A DNA stretch of 64,000 nt, from the NCBI RefSeq assembly GCF_029784165.1, contig NC_073696.1, positions 48,553,315 through 48,617,314 of the forward strand. The letters are read 5' to 3'. A model generated the notes under the pieces. The model ran no database searches. It was not told the DNA's origin and was given only the letters and a program-made list of their open reading frames with translations. How positions within the stretch are numbered: position 1 is the stretch's first letter; every line of letters starts with the position of its first letter. A program made the position numbers and the translations under genes. Below, piece after piece: positions 1-11,040 of the stretch. Origin of the DNA: Wyeomyia smithii (Eukaryota > Arthropoda > Insecta > Diptera > Culicidae).

Positions 1-1340
1 TAACGACTCTAATTATATGACGGATGGGGGAGTGAATGTAAGCCTCAAGCTGCTTCTATACCAACCACGCAACTCTTATTCTTGCGAGCAGGAACTAAGG
101 GAAAATGAACCACCTAGCGGACCTCGACCATGGTGGAAAGCTTTGCCAAACATGTACTTGGTAACTATCACTTGCTCAAAACCTTCTGTTCAGAGCACCT
201 TCTCGTTAAATCAGTAGCGACGAGGGGTGGAAACTCCTTTCGAGTTACGAATACCGGACAAAGTGGCGGGTGTAAATTGGTGTTGATTATAAAGCTTGCG
301 TACATACATTTAACTTATAATATATTCATCACGATTCGATACAATATTGTTCTTAACCTAGGTTTACTTGCGCTTTTCTGCCTGTGTAACTCTCATTGCA
401 CTTTCCAATTTTCCGCGGGTCGACCTCCCTGTACGGTTTTTTTCTGCTTGCTGTTCCCCTGCTTTGGCTCACCGGCTTCGGACCACCGGTTTGGTTCACC
501 GGCGTTGGCAGCTACTCGTATCAGGGTATCTCTGCCGATTAACCTGGGCGGGATCACGTTCGCGTGCACGCCGCACGACTATGGCGTATTGTATAGCACC
601 GCTCCTGCGGGGTGGGGAATATTGGGCCAAATCGAATGGCGACCTGGCGACGAACAACTATCGAGAAAAATATCTGGGGTAAAACCAGAACAGAACACAA
701 AAAGGCCCCTCCAAGGACCTGTTCGGGGACAATTAGCAATGATTTCAGGCTCTCTTAAAACTACGTTATACAGGCGTTCTAGTATATAAATATGAAATTT
801 TACCTTTTTCTTGTACATAAATGACTTTTCTTTAACTTTTAAAACACTCTCTTCCGCGCTTCTCTCTTCTTTGTATTCGTTGCTAGTAAACTATACTAAT
901 TTTAAATAGAATTAAGATTAGATTTAGGCATCGCTTTGTTTTACACAATCAACTTTTACATACAATAACTTTTTACTGGAATGACCTTTTCTTTAGGTTT
1001 TCACACAATTAACTTTTAAATCGTGTCTTTTGATTTTTTACACAATTTGCTTTTATATTCTGACTTTTCCTTTTGTACTTTTCTTCTTAATTCACACGGA
1101 TTTACACCCTTGCTTTTCGTTTCGTCTTTTAGAATAAAACTGGCTTCGCGCGCACTTCTAACTTCGCTACTTGTTCAACGTAAAAAGAGCGTTCACAGCT
1201 TTAGCTGAGCCTTATAAACCCTCTCAGGTTTCCCGCATTTTGACGTCTTTCTCTCTCTTGGCAACACTTCCCGGTCGTTACTGAGGATGCCCGAAACCCT
1301 TGTGGCAAAATCTGCCAAAGTGCATCTGCTCGCAGACCGG
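1..1340. other. unassigned sequence, no supported gene
   Basis: The first 800 bases are relatively GC-rich and contain overlapping open frames on both strands. None shows a recognisable domain, good splice sites or a signal peptide. From about 790 the sequence becomes AT-rich with poly-T runs. It may be remnant transposon or LTR sequence, but I found no partner repeat in the window. Confidence 0.4.
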
Positions 1341-1344
1341 TATG

Positions 1345-1700
1345 AGCGACCCCTCCGTCCCAGACGCGAAGCGTCAGACTTGGAGGGATATCACCCATAC
1401 AGAGTGGAGTAGTCGTGGTTGTGAAGAGAAGCTTGCCTCCGTGAGTGACCCCTCCGTCCAAGATAGTCAGCCTATACACCAGAGAGACGCCGAGACACTC
1501 ACCGTTAAGGCAACTGTCAACATCAAAACGGGCGATCTGTATAATTTTGCATTGCCGTTATCCGTTTTGATGTTGACAGTTGCCTTAACGGTGAGTGTCT
1601 TGTCATTTCTCTAATATACAGGTTCCCTAGTCCAAGACGCAAAGCGCCAGACTTGGAGTGATATCACTCACTTAGGGGGCTTTTTTGCAGAGTCGTACTA
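1345..1700. repeat. cluster of hairpin-forming repeated motifs
   Basis: A motif of the form CCCTCCGTCC-AGACGCGAAGCGTC-AGACTTGGAGGG-ATATCACC occurs near 1,349-1,398. It recurs in part near 1,449-1,470 and again near 1,627-1,680 with substitutions (AGACGCAAAGCGCC, GGAGTGATATCACTCAC). Each full copy is self-complementary and can fold into a short stem-loop. The group looks like parts of one repetitive element. Confidence 0.5.
1494..1599. repeat. perfect 38-bp inverted repeat, 30-nt loop
   Basis: Bases 1,494-1,531 are exactly the reverse complement of 1,562-1,599. The spacer is 30 nt. The stem sits between copies of the hairpin motif that surrounds it. A perfect stem of this length suggests recent origin or selection. 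It could be a MITE core, a recombination by-product or the template of a structured RNA. Confidence 0.8.
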
Positions 1701-3076
1701 AGGGAGTGGAAGGCATATCTGAGCAGCGTTAGCTTTTATTATTGTTGGCAGAGTCAACACTTTGGATTTGGAACCAAGAGTTACAAATTAACCACTCATA
1801 CTCTATTTCCGAGAGCCAAGGATAGATCGACTTGATCTCCCGGGAGCGATCGCAATTTACGTTACGGCGCGTCCGTAACTTTGGTAACATGTGACGAATC
1901 GTGTCCCTTGAGCTCAAATTTTTCTATTAATTTTTCTTCTACCCGACCAAAGCGGGGACTTCAAAATGGCCGACTCGCGGCTTCACATACGCCTCGTGGC
2001 GTCTTCTTTCGGCGGTACTTTATAATATAAGTGGAACGGAATCACCGAATCTCTCTCTGGGGATCAGTTGCTGCTGCCGCTGTTGGTTGAATCTCGATGC
2101 ATGTGTTGCTGGTTTCTCTCTATCGCCGCCTGTGGCGGCTGGCGGGGATTTCTATTATCCACCGATGACGAATGGGATGCGACATTTGCCGCCAACGTAA
2201 CTGCAGGTGCCGGCCGGAAAGGGTTGATCCGGGCCAGCAGAAGTGTTTCTGGACGAATCCGGCGATTCTGTCGGTGTTGACTCAACGTGGTAGCGGGTAA
2301 CGGGTGACGCGCAAGCGGCGCGGCAAGCGTATGGAAAACGTGCTCTCTCGTGGATTCTCCGATTCCTAGGATAGAAATTGCCTGATGGCATTCACAAAAA
2401 GGGGTCGTTAGCCTCTACGCACATGGTTACCTTCTTTTTTTCTATCCTGCACACGAATGGGTTAACACTTGAACTATTTCGCACGTTCTATTCTACCTCC
2501 TGAAAAAATACAAGAACTTTTAAGCACATGCTCTATTTCCCTAGACCTAACTGCTAATACCTTCAAGCAGCAAATTAAATAACGCGAATTCACTTCCACT
2601 ACTTTTGACGGTTTGGAAAGAAACGAACGAGAAACTTCAGCCCTCAGAAAAAGCAGGGAACCTGAGTACTTGCCGGAAGTACATAACCGAAAATCCTTCG
2701 GGATCACTCGGATTTCGCTAAGGAATTTTTTCGGTTCGTTTTGGCTTACGCAAGTGGATTTGCCTTCCCTTTCCTTCAGTTTTACTAGGACGGTTCGCTT
2801 TGAACTTGTCTGTAAAGCAATCTCACTCGGGTCACCTTATATAATTTAGGCTGATACAAATTTCGAATTCTTTTTCTGTCAAAGGTTATCAAAGTTAGCA
2901 GAGGGGGTGGCAAAAAATGAATAACACCGAGACGAAAAAAAAGAAATATCTTTGATCAAAGTTTGTGTGCAAGTTATGACGTTTGTAACTTGCACTCAAA
3001 TAAATGTTGAAAAATAACACTTTATTATCATTATTATTTATTTCGCTTGCCCCTTCCAATATTCAAGATTTTTGAA
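1701..3076. other. unassigned sequence
   Basis: No convincing coding exon is visible. A TATA-like TATAATATAA at 2,021-2,030 precedes an initiator-like TCAGTT at 2,064-2,069. The spacing is too long for a normal TATA-Inr pair and no downstream element follows, so a promoter is not claimed. Confidence 0.35.
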
Positions 3077-3095
3077 GGGGGGGGGGGGGGGGGGG
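3077..3095 (+). repeat. poly-G tract (G19)
   Basis: Nineteen consecutive guanines, the longest G run noticed in the window. Such tracts are unstable and prone to sequencing error, so the exact length may be unreliable. Confidence 0.9.
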
Positions 3096-3156
3096 TTACA
3101 TAAAATGAAAATAAAATTTGTAACGGCCTTACTTCGGCTATCTAAGGAATCGGCGC

Positions 3157-3229
3157 ATGGACGTGCGACGCGTGGCCTACATTTTGGCGATCCTACTGTG
3201 CACTACAATCCAACTGTGCACTAATCAAG
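3157..3229 (+). CDS. possible first coding exon, signal peptide
   Basis: An ATG opens a 24-codon frame with basic residues (MDVRRV) followed by a hydrophobic stretch (AYILAILLCTTIQLC), which reads as a classical signal peptide. It ends at CAAG|GTGAAT, a reasonable 5' splice site that leaves one extra base (phase 1). I could not find a matching phase-1 acceptor exon. The ML-like exon at 39,308 is phase 0 and does not fit directly. This could be the first exon of an unseen secreted-protein gene, or chance. Confidence 0.35.
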
Positions 3230-3626
3230 GTGAATATTTACAGGACTTAAGTGTTATATTCTAAATTTTATAGTAAGAATATTTTATCGCTTCCAACTCA
3301 ACCGTACTGCACTATGCTGTAACTGGCAACGGTAACATAGGTTACATAGTTTGCAAAGATTTTCAAAACTTGATTTCATTGAGTTGGTGGTACATTTAAT
3401 TATTCAGGACGTAGCAATTCTTCGAACGGAAGTATACGCCATAAATCAAGGACTCTTGCCATTTTATGTTGTACGAAGGCCCATGCCTGTGTCGTGCGCG
3501 GGCACTCTGAAAATTTGTGCTGGAGAGTCTCTGTCCTGCGTTGCAAAATAGACAATTTTCCCCGTCTGCTCGTTGAAGTAAGTTTAATAGTCTGCGGTGT
3601 TCGGTCTTTTCGTTTATCAACAGATA

Positions 3627-5458
3627 GAGTATTGAGGGGCAAAAGTACGCACGAGGTAAAAGTACGCATTGGCCTTTTCTAAGCATACGAGCAAAAAAAA
3701 AACTGGCAACATTTTCAGTTTTATAACGTCAGTTGATCACACATGTAAACACACAGATTCCGTTTAAACGAGGCGAAGCTACGAAGAAAGTTGTGTTTTG
3801 AGCTGTTTTGATCTAATTTTCTTAGTTTTGGGAACCATGATTGACCTATTCGGAAACTACAGAAACTCGAAAATAACAGAGCTCAAAAAAATCTTGTATA
3901 ATTGTGGTTTGTAGGGTGAAATTGTTTTGCCGGAAATATTTTGATGTTTGTCATAAAACTCAAACCAGTTGGAAAACTCATTGTGGGGCAAAAGTACGCA
4001 TAAACCGCGGGGCAAAAGTACGTACTAAGTGCCATTAACCGTAATGAAAAAAAATGTGTTTAATAACGACGTTTTTGTACAGAAATTATTCAAAAATAAC
4101 TAGTGATATACGGATGTGCTCCAAAACTGCGAAATATTATTGTTTTATGATTTTTACAATACAAGGCCAAATGCCATCCAATATTTATTTTCGCAACTGG
4201 GGTGATTTTTGATTCCAAAAGGCAACTTCCGGTTTCTGGAAAATAATAAAAAGTGATCAAATACTAGGTAATATGAGTATTTTTGAAATCGGGATGATGC
4301 TCTGAGACCATTAAATGACCCCAGACGCCATTTTGGATCAGAAGATGTCGACTTCCGGTATCTAAGAAACAACCCAGAATGGTCGAGTACCCCCCAATAT
4401 GTGTATATCTTAAAATCAAATGACGGCCTGAGACCGGAAATCGACTTCAGACGCATTTTCAAATTCTAGATGGTGACTTCTGGTTCGTCTGGTGTCGTAT
4501 TCAGGTCTCTTGGCATCATGCTCATATGCGATGGTATTTGGTCAATTTTGGATGTTTTCCAGAAACCAGAAGTCACCATCTTGAATTTAAAAATCGCGTT
4601 TGGAGTTTATTTCTGGTGTCTGCGCATCATCATGAACGCTGAAATACTCATATTGGTATTCGGCCATTTTGGGTTGTGTTCCGAAAATCGGAAGTCACCA
4701 TCTTTGAATTCAAGATGGCGTTTGAGATCGTTTTCAGGTCTCTAGGCACCATTTCGGTTCCGAAATAACTCATATGGGGTGGTATTTGGTCAATTTTTAC
4801 TGTTTACCGCAAACCGGAAGTCACCATCTTTAATTCAAAAATAACGTCTGAAGTAGATTTTCGATTTCAAAGCATCAAGTCGATTGATAAAATACCAGTA
4901 TTGAGCGGTATACAACCATTTTTGGTTGTTTTTCGAAACATGTCGGATGTCGCTTATTTTGAATCTATCTATTTGGGTTTCTGTGTATCACCCCGGTTCC
5001 GAAAATATATTTTATTAATTTGTTTCTATGGCCTCTAGAAGCCCCAGTGGAATCTCTTCTGGAAGGTTTATTTTTGGAATATATTACCAAAACACCCAAA
5101 CATATTCCCAGAAAACCGAATTTCCGGAAGTAAAAAAATATTTTGGGGCACCGCTCTAACGCAGCTAAAAAGAATCAGTGCAAAACTAGCGAAAAACAAA
5201 TAACTTTTTTAGGGATAGTGTAATAAATACACTGTTCATCCAGTGCGAACTTTTGCCCCGCATGCTGGGTAAAAGTTCGCATCTGAGTATTTTTACTAAA
5301 AAGTGAAATTCTCATGCTACAAACAAAATTCGAAAAACTCTGGTAATGCATTTTGCAGGCGAAAGGTTAATGTACCGCTTGGAAATAAAATCGAATTTTA
5401 TGATAATTGTTTGCAATAGTTCTGTTGCAAAAGTGCGTACTTTTGCCCCTCACTACTC
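3627..5458. mobile_element. TA-flanked inverted-repeat transposon with iterated end motif
   Basis: The ends are inverted repeats: GAGTATTGAGGGGCAAAAG on the left, continuing into TACGCAC, and nearly the same on the right (one mismatch). TA at 3,625-3,626 and 5,459-5,460 fits a Tc1/mariner/pogo-type target duplication. The end motif GGGGCAAAAGTACGCA recurs inside, in exact or near form, at 3,655, 3,985, 4,009, 5,244 (inverted) and 5,267. No transposase frame is visible, so the copy is non-autonomous. The middle is filled by a separate repeat family. Confidence 0.75.
4150..5130. repeat. degenerate ~140-bp repeats (GGAAGTCACCATC family)
   Basis: Repeated units contain CGGAAGTCACCATCTT-GAATTC, then GGTCTCTGGGCATCAT, then a GGTATTTGGTCATTTTGGG segment. 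Units left of about 4,465 run in the opposite orientation to those on the right, so the block is itself a rough inverted repeat. Related units occur at 18,330-18,620 and 26,790-27,190. Confidence 0.65.
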
Positions 5459-5460
5459 TA

Positions 5461-6298
5461 CAGGTTATTCCGAAGTTTTTATGACAGTTGTTTCGATGAA
5501 ATGTTCGTCCAAATACGTTTCCAGTTAAGCCTTGGATATTTTCTTTCAACTCGAGGTGAACTAGAGGGCTAAAACTATGATCCTACGGAAAAACATGCAA
5601 GGTACATTCACTTTGTATAAGAACCTTCTTTAAACATAGCGTGCCGGGCTCTTTGTGCAACTTCACCAACTCATATTCATCACGGAGGAGCAACCACGAA
5701 TTGTTTGGTCGTCAAGTTCAAAATCAATATCAATAATTTCAACTTCAAAGTAGAAGTGTTTCTACAAGAAATTTATATTTCACAGAAGTATTTTACTGAA
5801 AAATATACTGTAATCAAAGAATATTTGATTCCATCATTACTACTTGAAAACAAGGCGCTATCGTGCTTGGAAAGGAATCATATTTGGAAACCTTTTTACT
5901 AATAAAGGTAGGTACTTCAAAAATACTAATGAAACATACTGGACCTTATCGTGATAACTTGTTTGATGATACAGATAAACATTCTAAGTAATTTTTCCTT
6001 AAATAGTAGAGTAATCTTGCATTTGAAAAATCACAGGAAGGTTGTATGCAAAGCCACGACCGCAAGGTTGAAGTAGAATACTTTTACAAGAAAGATAACC
6101 CGGCTGCTTGCGTGTCAGTCATTTTTTCTAGTAAATAAACGTTGACCGTTCATTGGCAGTATTGTAATTTCTTTTTGTTTGATATTTTGAATGAAGTTCA
6201 TTGAATATTTTTAAATTTTGTGCAAATGAGAAGTTGAAGTGCTGCCGAATTGTAATATGCACATTTAATACGACATCATTAAACAGGAACGGAACAAA
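5461..6298. other. unassigned AT-rich sequence
   Basis: Only short open frames without recognisable domains were seen. It lies downstream of the minus-strand Pvr-like exons and may be intron of that gene. Confidence 0.35.
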
Positions 6299-6459
6299 GG
6301 CTACGGTTGTGCAGAACGCGAATGCCGGCGCGATGCGATTCGCCTTACCGTGGTGAAATGTACAGCTCTTTCTAAGGCGAAGTAGAGCTATACATTTCAA
6401 CACATTTCGTCTTGCCGAATCGCATCGTGCCGTTGTTTGCGTTCTGCATGACCGTAGCC
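6299..6459. mobile_element. small fold-back element (MITE-like)
   Basis: The 161-bp segment is almost entirely self-complementary. It starts GGCTACGGTTGTGCAGAACGC and ends with the reverse complement GCGTTCTGCATGACCGTAGCC. The arms are roughly 80 bp each with almost no spacer. No clear target duplication was found. A minus-strand open frame across it is a by-product of the palindrome. Confidence 0.6.
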
Positions 6460-7179
6460 AAGCACTAAGCGACGCAAACACGTAATAATAGTCAGAGTAA
6501 GTATGTAGATGAAGATAATTAACTTTGGATTATAGCGCAAAACGAGAAAATATTAACTCTTCAAATATTCATTTGTGTTCTTCAAATTTCAGTTGTTCAA
6601 TTTAATATCCGATGAAATGTCTGTTTATTATCTGATGAAGCTCTTATATAGGCCAAATGATGCATTCCCAATTTACTAGGACCATAACTCTGCCGAACGT
6701 GCTTGGGAAAGCGCGGTATAACGACCAATCAGAGGTCGAATTTTGTGTTTTGACAAGGCTTAAGAATTTTCAATAGTACAATAGTTCGAATGATAAAATT
6801 GCAATTTCATGCATTTGGTAGGGATCTTAGAATATTTTCTAATCGATTGCTGCAAAAACGAAGGAAATCCATCGAAAACTAACCGATTTATTAGCATTTG
6901 AAATTGGACATATTTCTCACTTTTTTCAGTTTTAGATTTTCATTTCACATCCCTATGTAGCCGAACTTCCTGAGAGAAGTATTCTACTTCAAAATTGGTC
7001 GGATCATGACACATTTATCTTGTTTTTACGTTTCAACAGGTTTTGTTGTACTGGAAGTAGAGTGAGGAAGAAAAAGTATAAACGAAACCGATAAAACAGA
7101 GTGCAGAAAAATGATGAACTGTGGAAAAAATTGAGGGTACTTAACAATATGTTTCATTGGGAATATTAGTGGTCATTAC
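6460..7179. other. unassigned, probably intron of the Pvr-like gene
   Basis: It lies immediately 3' (minus strand) of the GTAATG donor that ends the second Pvr-like exon. No further immunoglobulin or kinase exon was seen to the left in the window. Confidence 0.4.
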
Positions 7180-7323
7180 CTCTTGTCCTTCTTTAACGAG
7201 CTCCACCTGGACATCTTTGGACGAAGGTTTACAGGGAATGACACCGTTTTCATACAGTATTGCAAAAACAAGCGATTGTTCTATCGGAACTATTGGACTG
7301 TCTGGATCCTTGACAAAGATGTA
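7180..7323 (-). pseudogene. Pvr: Pvr-like receptor, exon B distal part (interrupted exon)
   Basis: The minus-strand translation starts with TYIFVKDPDSP and continues through VIPCKPSSKDVQVELV to EGQE, ending at GAG|GTAATG, a good 5' splice site in phase 0. VKDP plus VIPC is characteristic of the strand entering the second immunoglobulin domain in PDGF/VEGF receptors, where VIPC holds the first domain cysteine. The reading frame joins that at 8,164-8,366 only if the 840-bp transposon and one TA are removed. As written, the exon reads into the element and stops after YSDRHK. The receptor binds PDGF/VEGF-type ligands at the cell surface in insects. Ortholog naming is by recognition, not search. 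Confidence 0.65.
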
Positions 7324-8163
7324 CAGTGATAGGCATAAATAAAAGCCCACTTTGAGTATTTAGAAACATTTCTCGGTTTCTGGACATTTTTATAAAACCC
7401 TGCAGCCGTCATTCCATACGATTGTTCGTTATTTATCACTTTCTCAGGTAAATAACAAGTTTTGCCACTTCTGTTGGATTTTGTTTACTTACCTACATGA
7501 CTTTTTGAATGTGTGCAAAAATGTGTTGACAAAAATAAAAGCCCACCCCCAAAAAGTTTTTTTGAAATCATTGAAAACCATTGAGTAACTCGTCGTTTTC
7601 ACATGTTATGACAGCTAGGGCTGTGCGATGTTATTTACAATTACTTAGTGGTTCAGTTGACACGATATAAACAAAGTGTTGTTCACATTGGCATATAAAA
7701 TTCGATTTTTGTTGTTTACACAAAGAGTTTTCATCAAAATTCAAATGGGTGGGAAAAAAATCAGCATGCAAGTCCGAAATCTAGTTGTTCAAGATCATTT
7801 GAAGCAGATTTCGCAGCGGAAGATTGCAGAGAAGTTCGGAATAAGCCGGGGAGCAGTCCGAGGAATTGTGCAAAAGCATAACATGTGAAAACGACGAGTT
7901 ACTCAAAGGTTTTCAATGATTTCAAAAAAACTTTTGAGGGGTGGGCTTTTATATTTGTCAACACATTTTTGCACACATTCAAGAAGTCATGTAAATGAGT
8001 AAACAATATCCAACAAAAATGACAAAACTTGTTAATTACCTGAGAAAGTGATAATTAACGGACAATCGTATGGAATGACGGCTGCAGATTTTTATAAAAA
8101 AGTCCTGAAAGCGAGAAATGTTTCTAAATACTCAAGGTGGGCTTTTATTTATGCCTATCACTG
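7324..8163. mobile_element. Tc1-type element with ~288-bp terminal inverted repeats, inserted in a coding exon
   Basis: Both ends read CAGTGATAGGCATAAATAAA inward, and TA flanks each side (7,322-7,323 and 8,164-8,165). The inverted repeats extend about 288 bp (7,324-7,612 versus 7,876-8,163) with scattered mismatches. The 265-bp centre encodes only a helix-turn-helix N-terminus of a transposase, so this is an internally deleted, non-autonomous copy. It interrupts the Pvr-like exon. Confidence 0.88.
7745..7888 (+). pseudogene. Tc1-type transposase N-terminal fragment (HTH)
   Basis: A 47-residue frame contains QISQRKIAEKFGISRGAVRG, a helix-turn-helix of the kind that opens Tc1-family transposases and binds the element's inverted repeats. 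It ends at a stop inside the right inverted repeat. The catalytic DDE domain is absent. Confidence 0.7.
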
Positions 8164-8366
8164 TACGTACTTATAGCTTTGAACTGAGCCTCCAGTTCAT
8201 CCAGTTTTGGCTCCTGGTTTGCATTTTCCGTCGATAAAAAAACACAATAATAACGCCCAACTATTTTCGCCGACGCCCGGTTAATCGCAACTTTGCCTCC
8301 GTACGGGCTACTACCATCGCCTGTGTCGACTTCGGTGATGGTTATCTGTCCCAGATACTCGATGGA
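8164..8366 (-). pseudogene. Pvr: Pvr-like receptor, exon B proximal part (interrupted exon)
   Basis: An acceptor TTCAACAG precedes TCCATCGAG. The translation begins SIEYLGQITITEVD and contains GRYYCVFLS, the Y-x-C signature of an immunoglobulin F strand, closing the first Ig domain. It ends LEAQFKAIST at the transposon junction. Joined with 7,180-7,321 the exon is 345 nt (115 codons), phase 0 at both ends. The exon is otherwise free of stops and frameshifts, which implies a recent insertion or a functional allele elsewhere. Confidence 0.7.
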
Positions 8367-8504
8367 CTGTTGAAGTAAACATATTGTAGGCGTACAGAGA
8401 AAATCGCTTACCTATGCTACCATTCTATGCATAATTGTTCCATGTTGTCCCATGGAAACTCTACAGAAACTGACACAACTATTCATATAACGGTAGTGTT
8501 TTAC

Positions 8505-8633
8505 CTCTTTTTTTGCTCGTTGGATATGCCAACGTATCGGTTCTGCGGCTTTACAAGTCATCTCGAACCGAGTATTGACACCCAGTTCTACCTCCGGTTT
8601 GTAGGATAAAATCTTCGGTGCACCATGGTCCAC
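8505..8633 (-). CDS. Pvr: Pvr-like receptor, Ig-domain 1 exon (exon A)
   Basis: The exon lies between acceptor CCGCTAG and donor GAG|GTAAAA and is 43 codons in phase 0. The translation contains APKILSYKPEVELGVNTRF followed by EMTCKAAEPIRWHIQ. That is the B-strand cysteine and C-strand tryptophan of an immunoglobulin domain. A 138-bp intron separates it from the next exon, and the frame is continuous across it. The signal-peptide exon would lie to the right and was not identified, and the kinase exons are not in the window. Confidence 0.65.
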
Positions 8634-8879
8634 CTAGCGGTCAGACCAAGCCTTTCTCATTCACACTTATTTTTTGTAAAAATAGATTTACATGGACGCT
8701 TCAATCCAATGAATGAACTCTTTGTGTTCTAAAATATTGCTGTTGTAATTGAAGTATAAAATGTGAAATTTGACGTAATGTTAGTGCTTAAGAATAGCGA
8801 AATAAAAGAAATGACTCTTAATTTCGAACAGTTTAATCACGAGCGATACCGGGAACGTTCAAATAGTACGATACCATGT

Positions 8880-11040
8880 ATAATTATGTTAAGGCCACAT
8901 ATATTGATCAAAGCAGATATAGTTTTAAATAGTTTTTGAATTTCTTTTCTTTCCATAACTTTTGAGCCACATATCAAATTGTTATGAAGTTTGTTATTTG
9001 TAAGTTTGAGAGAAAACTCATTCGTATGACACTAGTTATGTTAAAATAAGTCGTATAATCTGTGAGATAACAGACTTTCGTGGTTTTAACAATTTAATAC
9101 ATAACGGTTGCTTAAGTTCGAAGATCAAATGGAATGGGACCGTATAAAGCAGTCTAATTTTGAAACCACGTGTTCGATTAAAATTCATCAGTTAACCCTT
9201 AAATAGCCATCTGATATCAATATTGTTCAAATCGGTTGTGTAATTTCTGAGATAATGAAGTTTCGTGATTTTCACATTTCGGTACATTGAAGACGAAGTT
9301 ACAGTCCGATTACAGTAAAATTCAATAGGGTGTTATGAGGTTACTAGAGTTTTCATTTGACACTTATTTTGTGAAAATCGAGTCAGCCATCTCTGAGAAA
9401 AGTAAGTGAGTTCAAGTAGTCTTCGGAATACGTTCCTTTTTATAGCTGGATTTCACATTTTTAAACATAACAGACAAAGGAATAGTCCGATTGCGAAATA
9501 AATGAATAAGGTCTTATTGGGCAACTAGAGCTTCCATTTGACACTGATTTTATGAAAATCGGTTCAGCCATCTCAGAGAAACATGAGTGAGATTAAACAG
9601 TTTTCAGAACACATTTCTTTTCATAACTTGTGAACCACAAGTTCAATCTTTATAAAATTCAAAAGTTAAGGGTATTTCAGGTAGCCCGTTCATTTGAAAC
9701 CAATTTTGTTCGAAACAGTTGTGTAGTTTTTTAAATAATCATGTTTCGTAATTTTTACTTTTTGATACATAACCTCTAAACTATAAATTCGATTACAATG
9801 AAATTCAATAGGGTCTTATGAGACAACAAGACCTTTCATTTGCAATTAATTTCATGAAAATCAGTCCAGCTATCTATGAGAAAAGTGAGTGACAATAAAA
9901 AGTTCCACAAATACACACACACACACATACACATACAGAACATGCTCAGCTGAGTCGAGTGATATATGCCATTCGGCCCTTTGGAGCACTTTTATACTGT
10001 CGGTTTTGCCAGTGATTGCTATACCTTTCTAGGAGAGAGGCAAAACGGTTACCAATAAAGCAACTAAACCTTCAATTTAAAACTAAGATTGTTGAAATCA
10101 GTCCAAAAGGAGTAAATTGAAAAAAGGTACTGAACACGTTTCTTTTCATAACCTTTGAACTACATGTTCAATCATCAAAACATTCGTTAGTTAGAGGTTT
10201 TTAAGACATTCTATCATTTGATACCTATTTTTTTCAAATCGTTCGTGTAGTTTCTGAGATAATGGAGTTTCATAACTTTTACATTTTGATACAAAACAGA
10301 CAAAGTTACAGTCCAATTATAATAAAATTTCATAGGGTCTTATCAGGCAACTAGACCTTTCTATTGCAACTTATTTCGTGAAAATCGGTCCATCAATCTC
10401 TGAGAAAAGTGGGTGAGCTCAAGCAGTCTAAGAAACATATTTCTTTTCATAGCCTGATTTCTCATTATTATACATAACGGACGAAGTTGAAGTCCTATAA
10501 CAATAAAATTCAATAGGGTTCTATGGGGCAACAAGGCCTTCCATATGACACTAATTTTGTAAAAATCGGTCTGCCATCTCTGAGAAAAGTGAGTGAGTTT
10601 AAACAGTCTTCGAAACACGTTTCTTTGCGTAACTTTTGAACTAATTGTCCAATCATTATAAAATTATTTCACAAATTGTTCAAAAAACAAGCCCATTCTT
10701 TTGACACTAATTTTGTTCAAACCGGTTGTGTATTTTCTGAGATAATGACGTTTTGTGATTTTCACATTTTGATACATAACCTCAAAACTAAAAATCCGAT
10801 TACAATAAAATTCAATAGGGTCTTATGGGGCAACTAGACCTTTCATTTGCAATAAGTTTCATGAAAATCGGTCCAGCCATCTCTGAGAAAATCGAGTGAG
10901 ATTGGGAGACCGTTACATACATACACACACACACACAGAAAATGCTCAGCTCGTCGAACTAAGTCGACTGATATACGAGATTCGACCCTATGGAGCATTT
11001 TTATACCTTTGGTTTTTTCAGTGATTGCTTGTTTTATACT
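8880..11040. repeat. degenerate repeat block, two ~1-kb units
   Basis: Segments such as GAAATCGGTCCAGCCATCTC-TGAGAAAAGTGAGTGAG and AATAGGGTCTTATG-GGCAACTAGACC recur every 200-500 bp with heavy divergence. Two units close with an (AC)n run followed by GAAAATGCTCAGCT and TTTTATACC-GGTTTT-AGTGATTGC, at about 9,904-10,046 and 10,912-11,036. These look like old tandem copies of a non-coding repetitive element. No gene is visible within. Confidence 0.65.

Noticed and set aside
130..789. A 219-codon open frame at the start of the window
   Set aside because: No domain, no splice context, overlapping frames on both strands in a GC-rich patch; looks like chance or repeat sequence.
6128..6481. A minus-strand 117-codon frame
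   Set aside because: It runs through the 6,299-6,459 palindrome and is explained by it.
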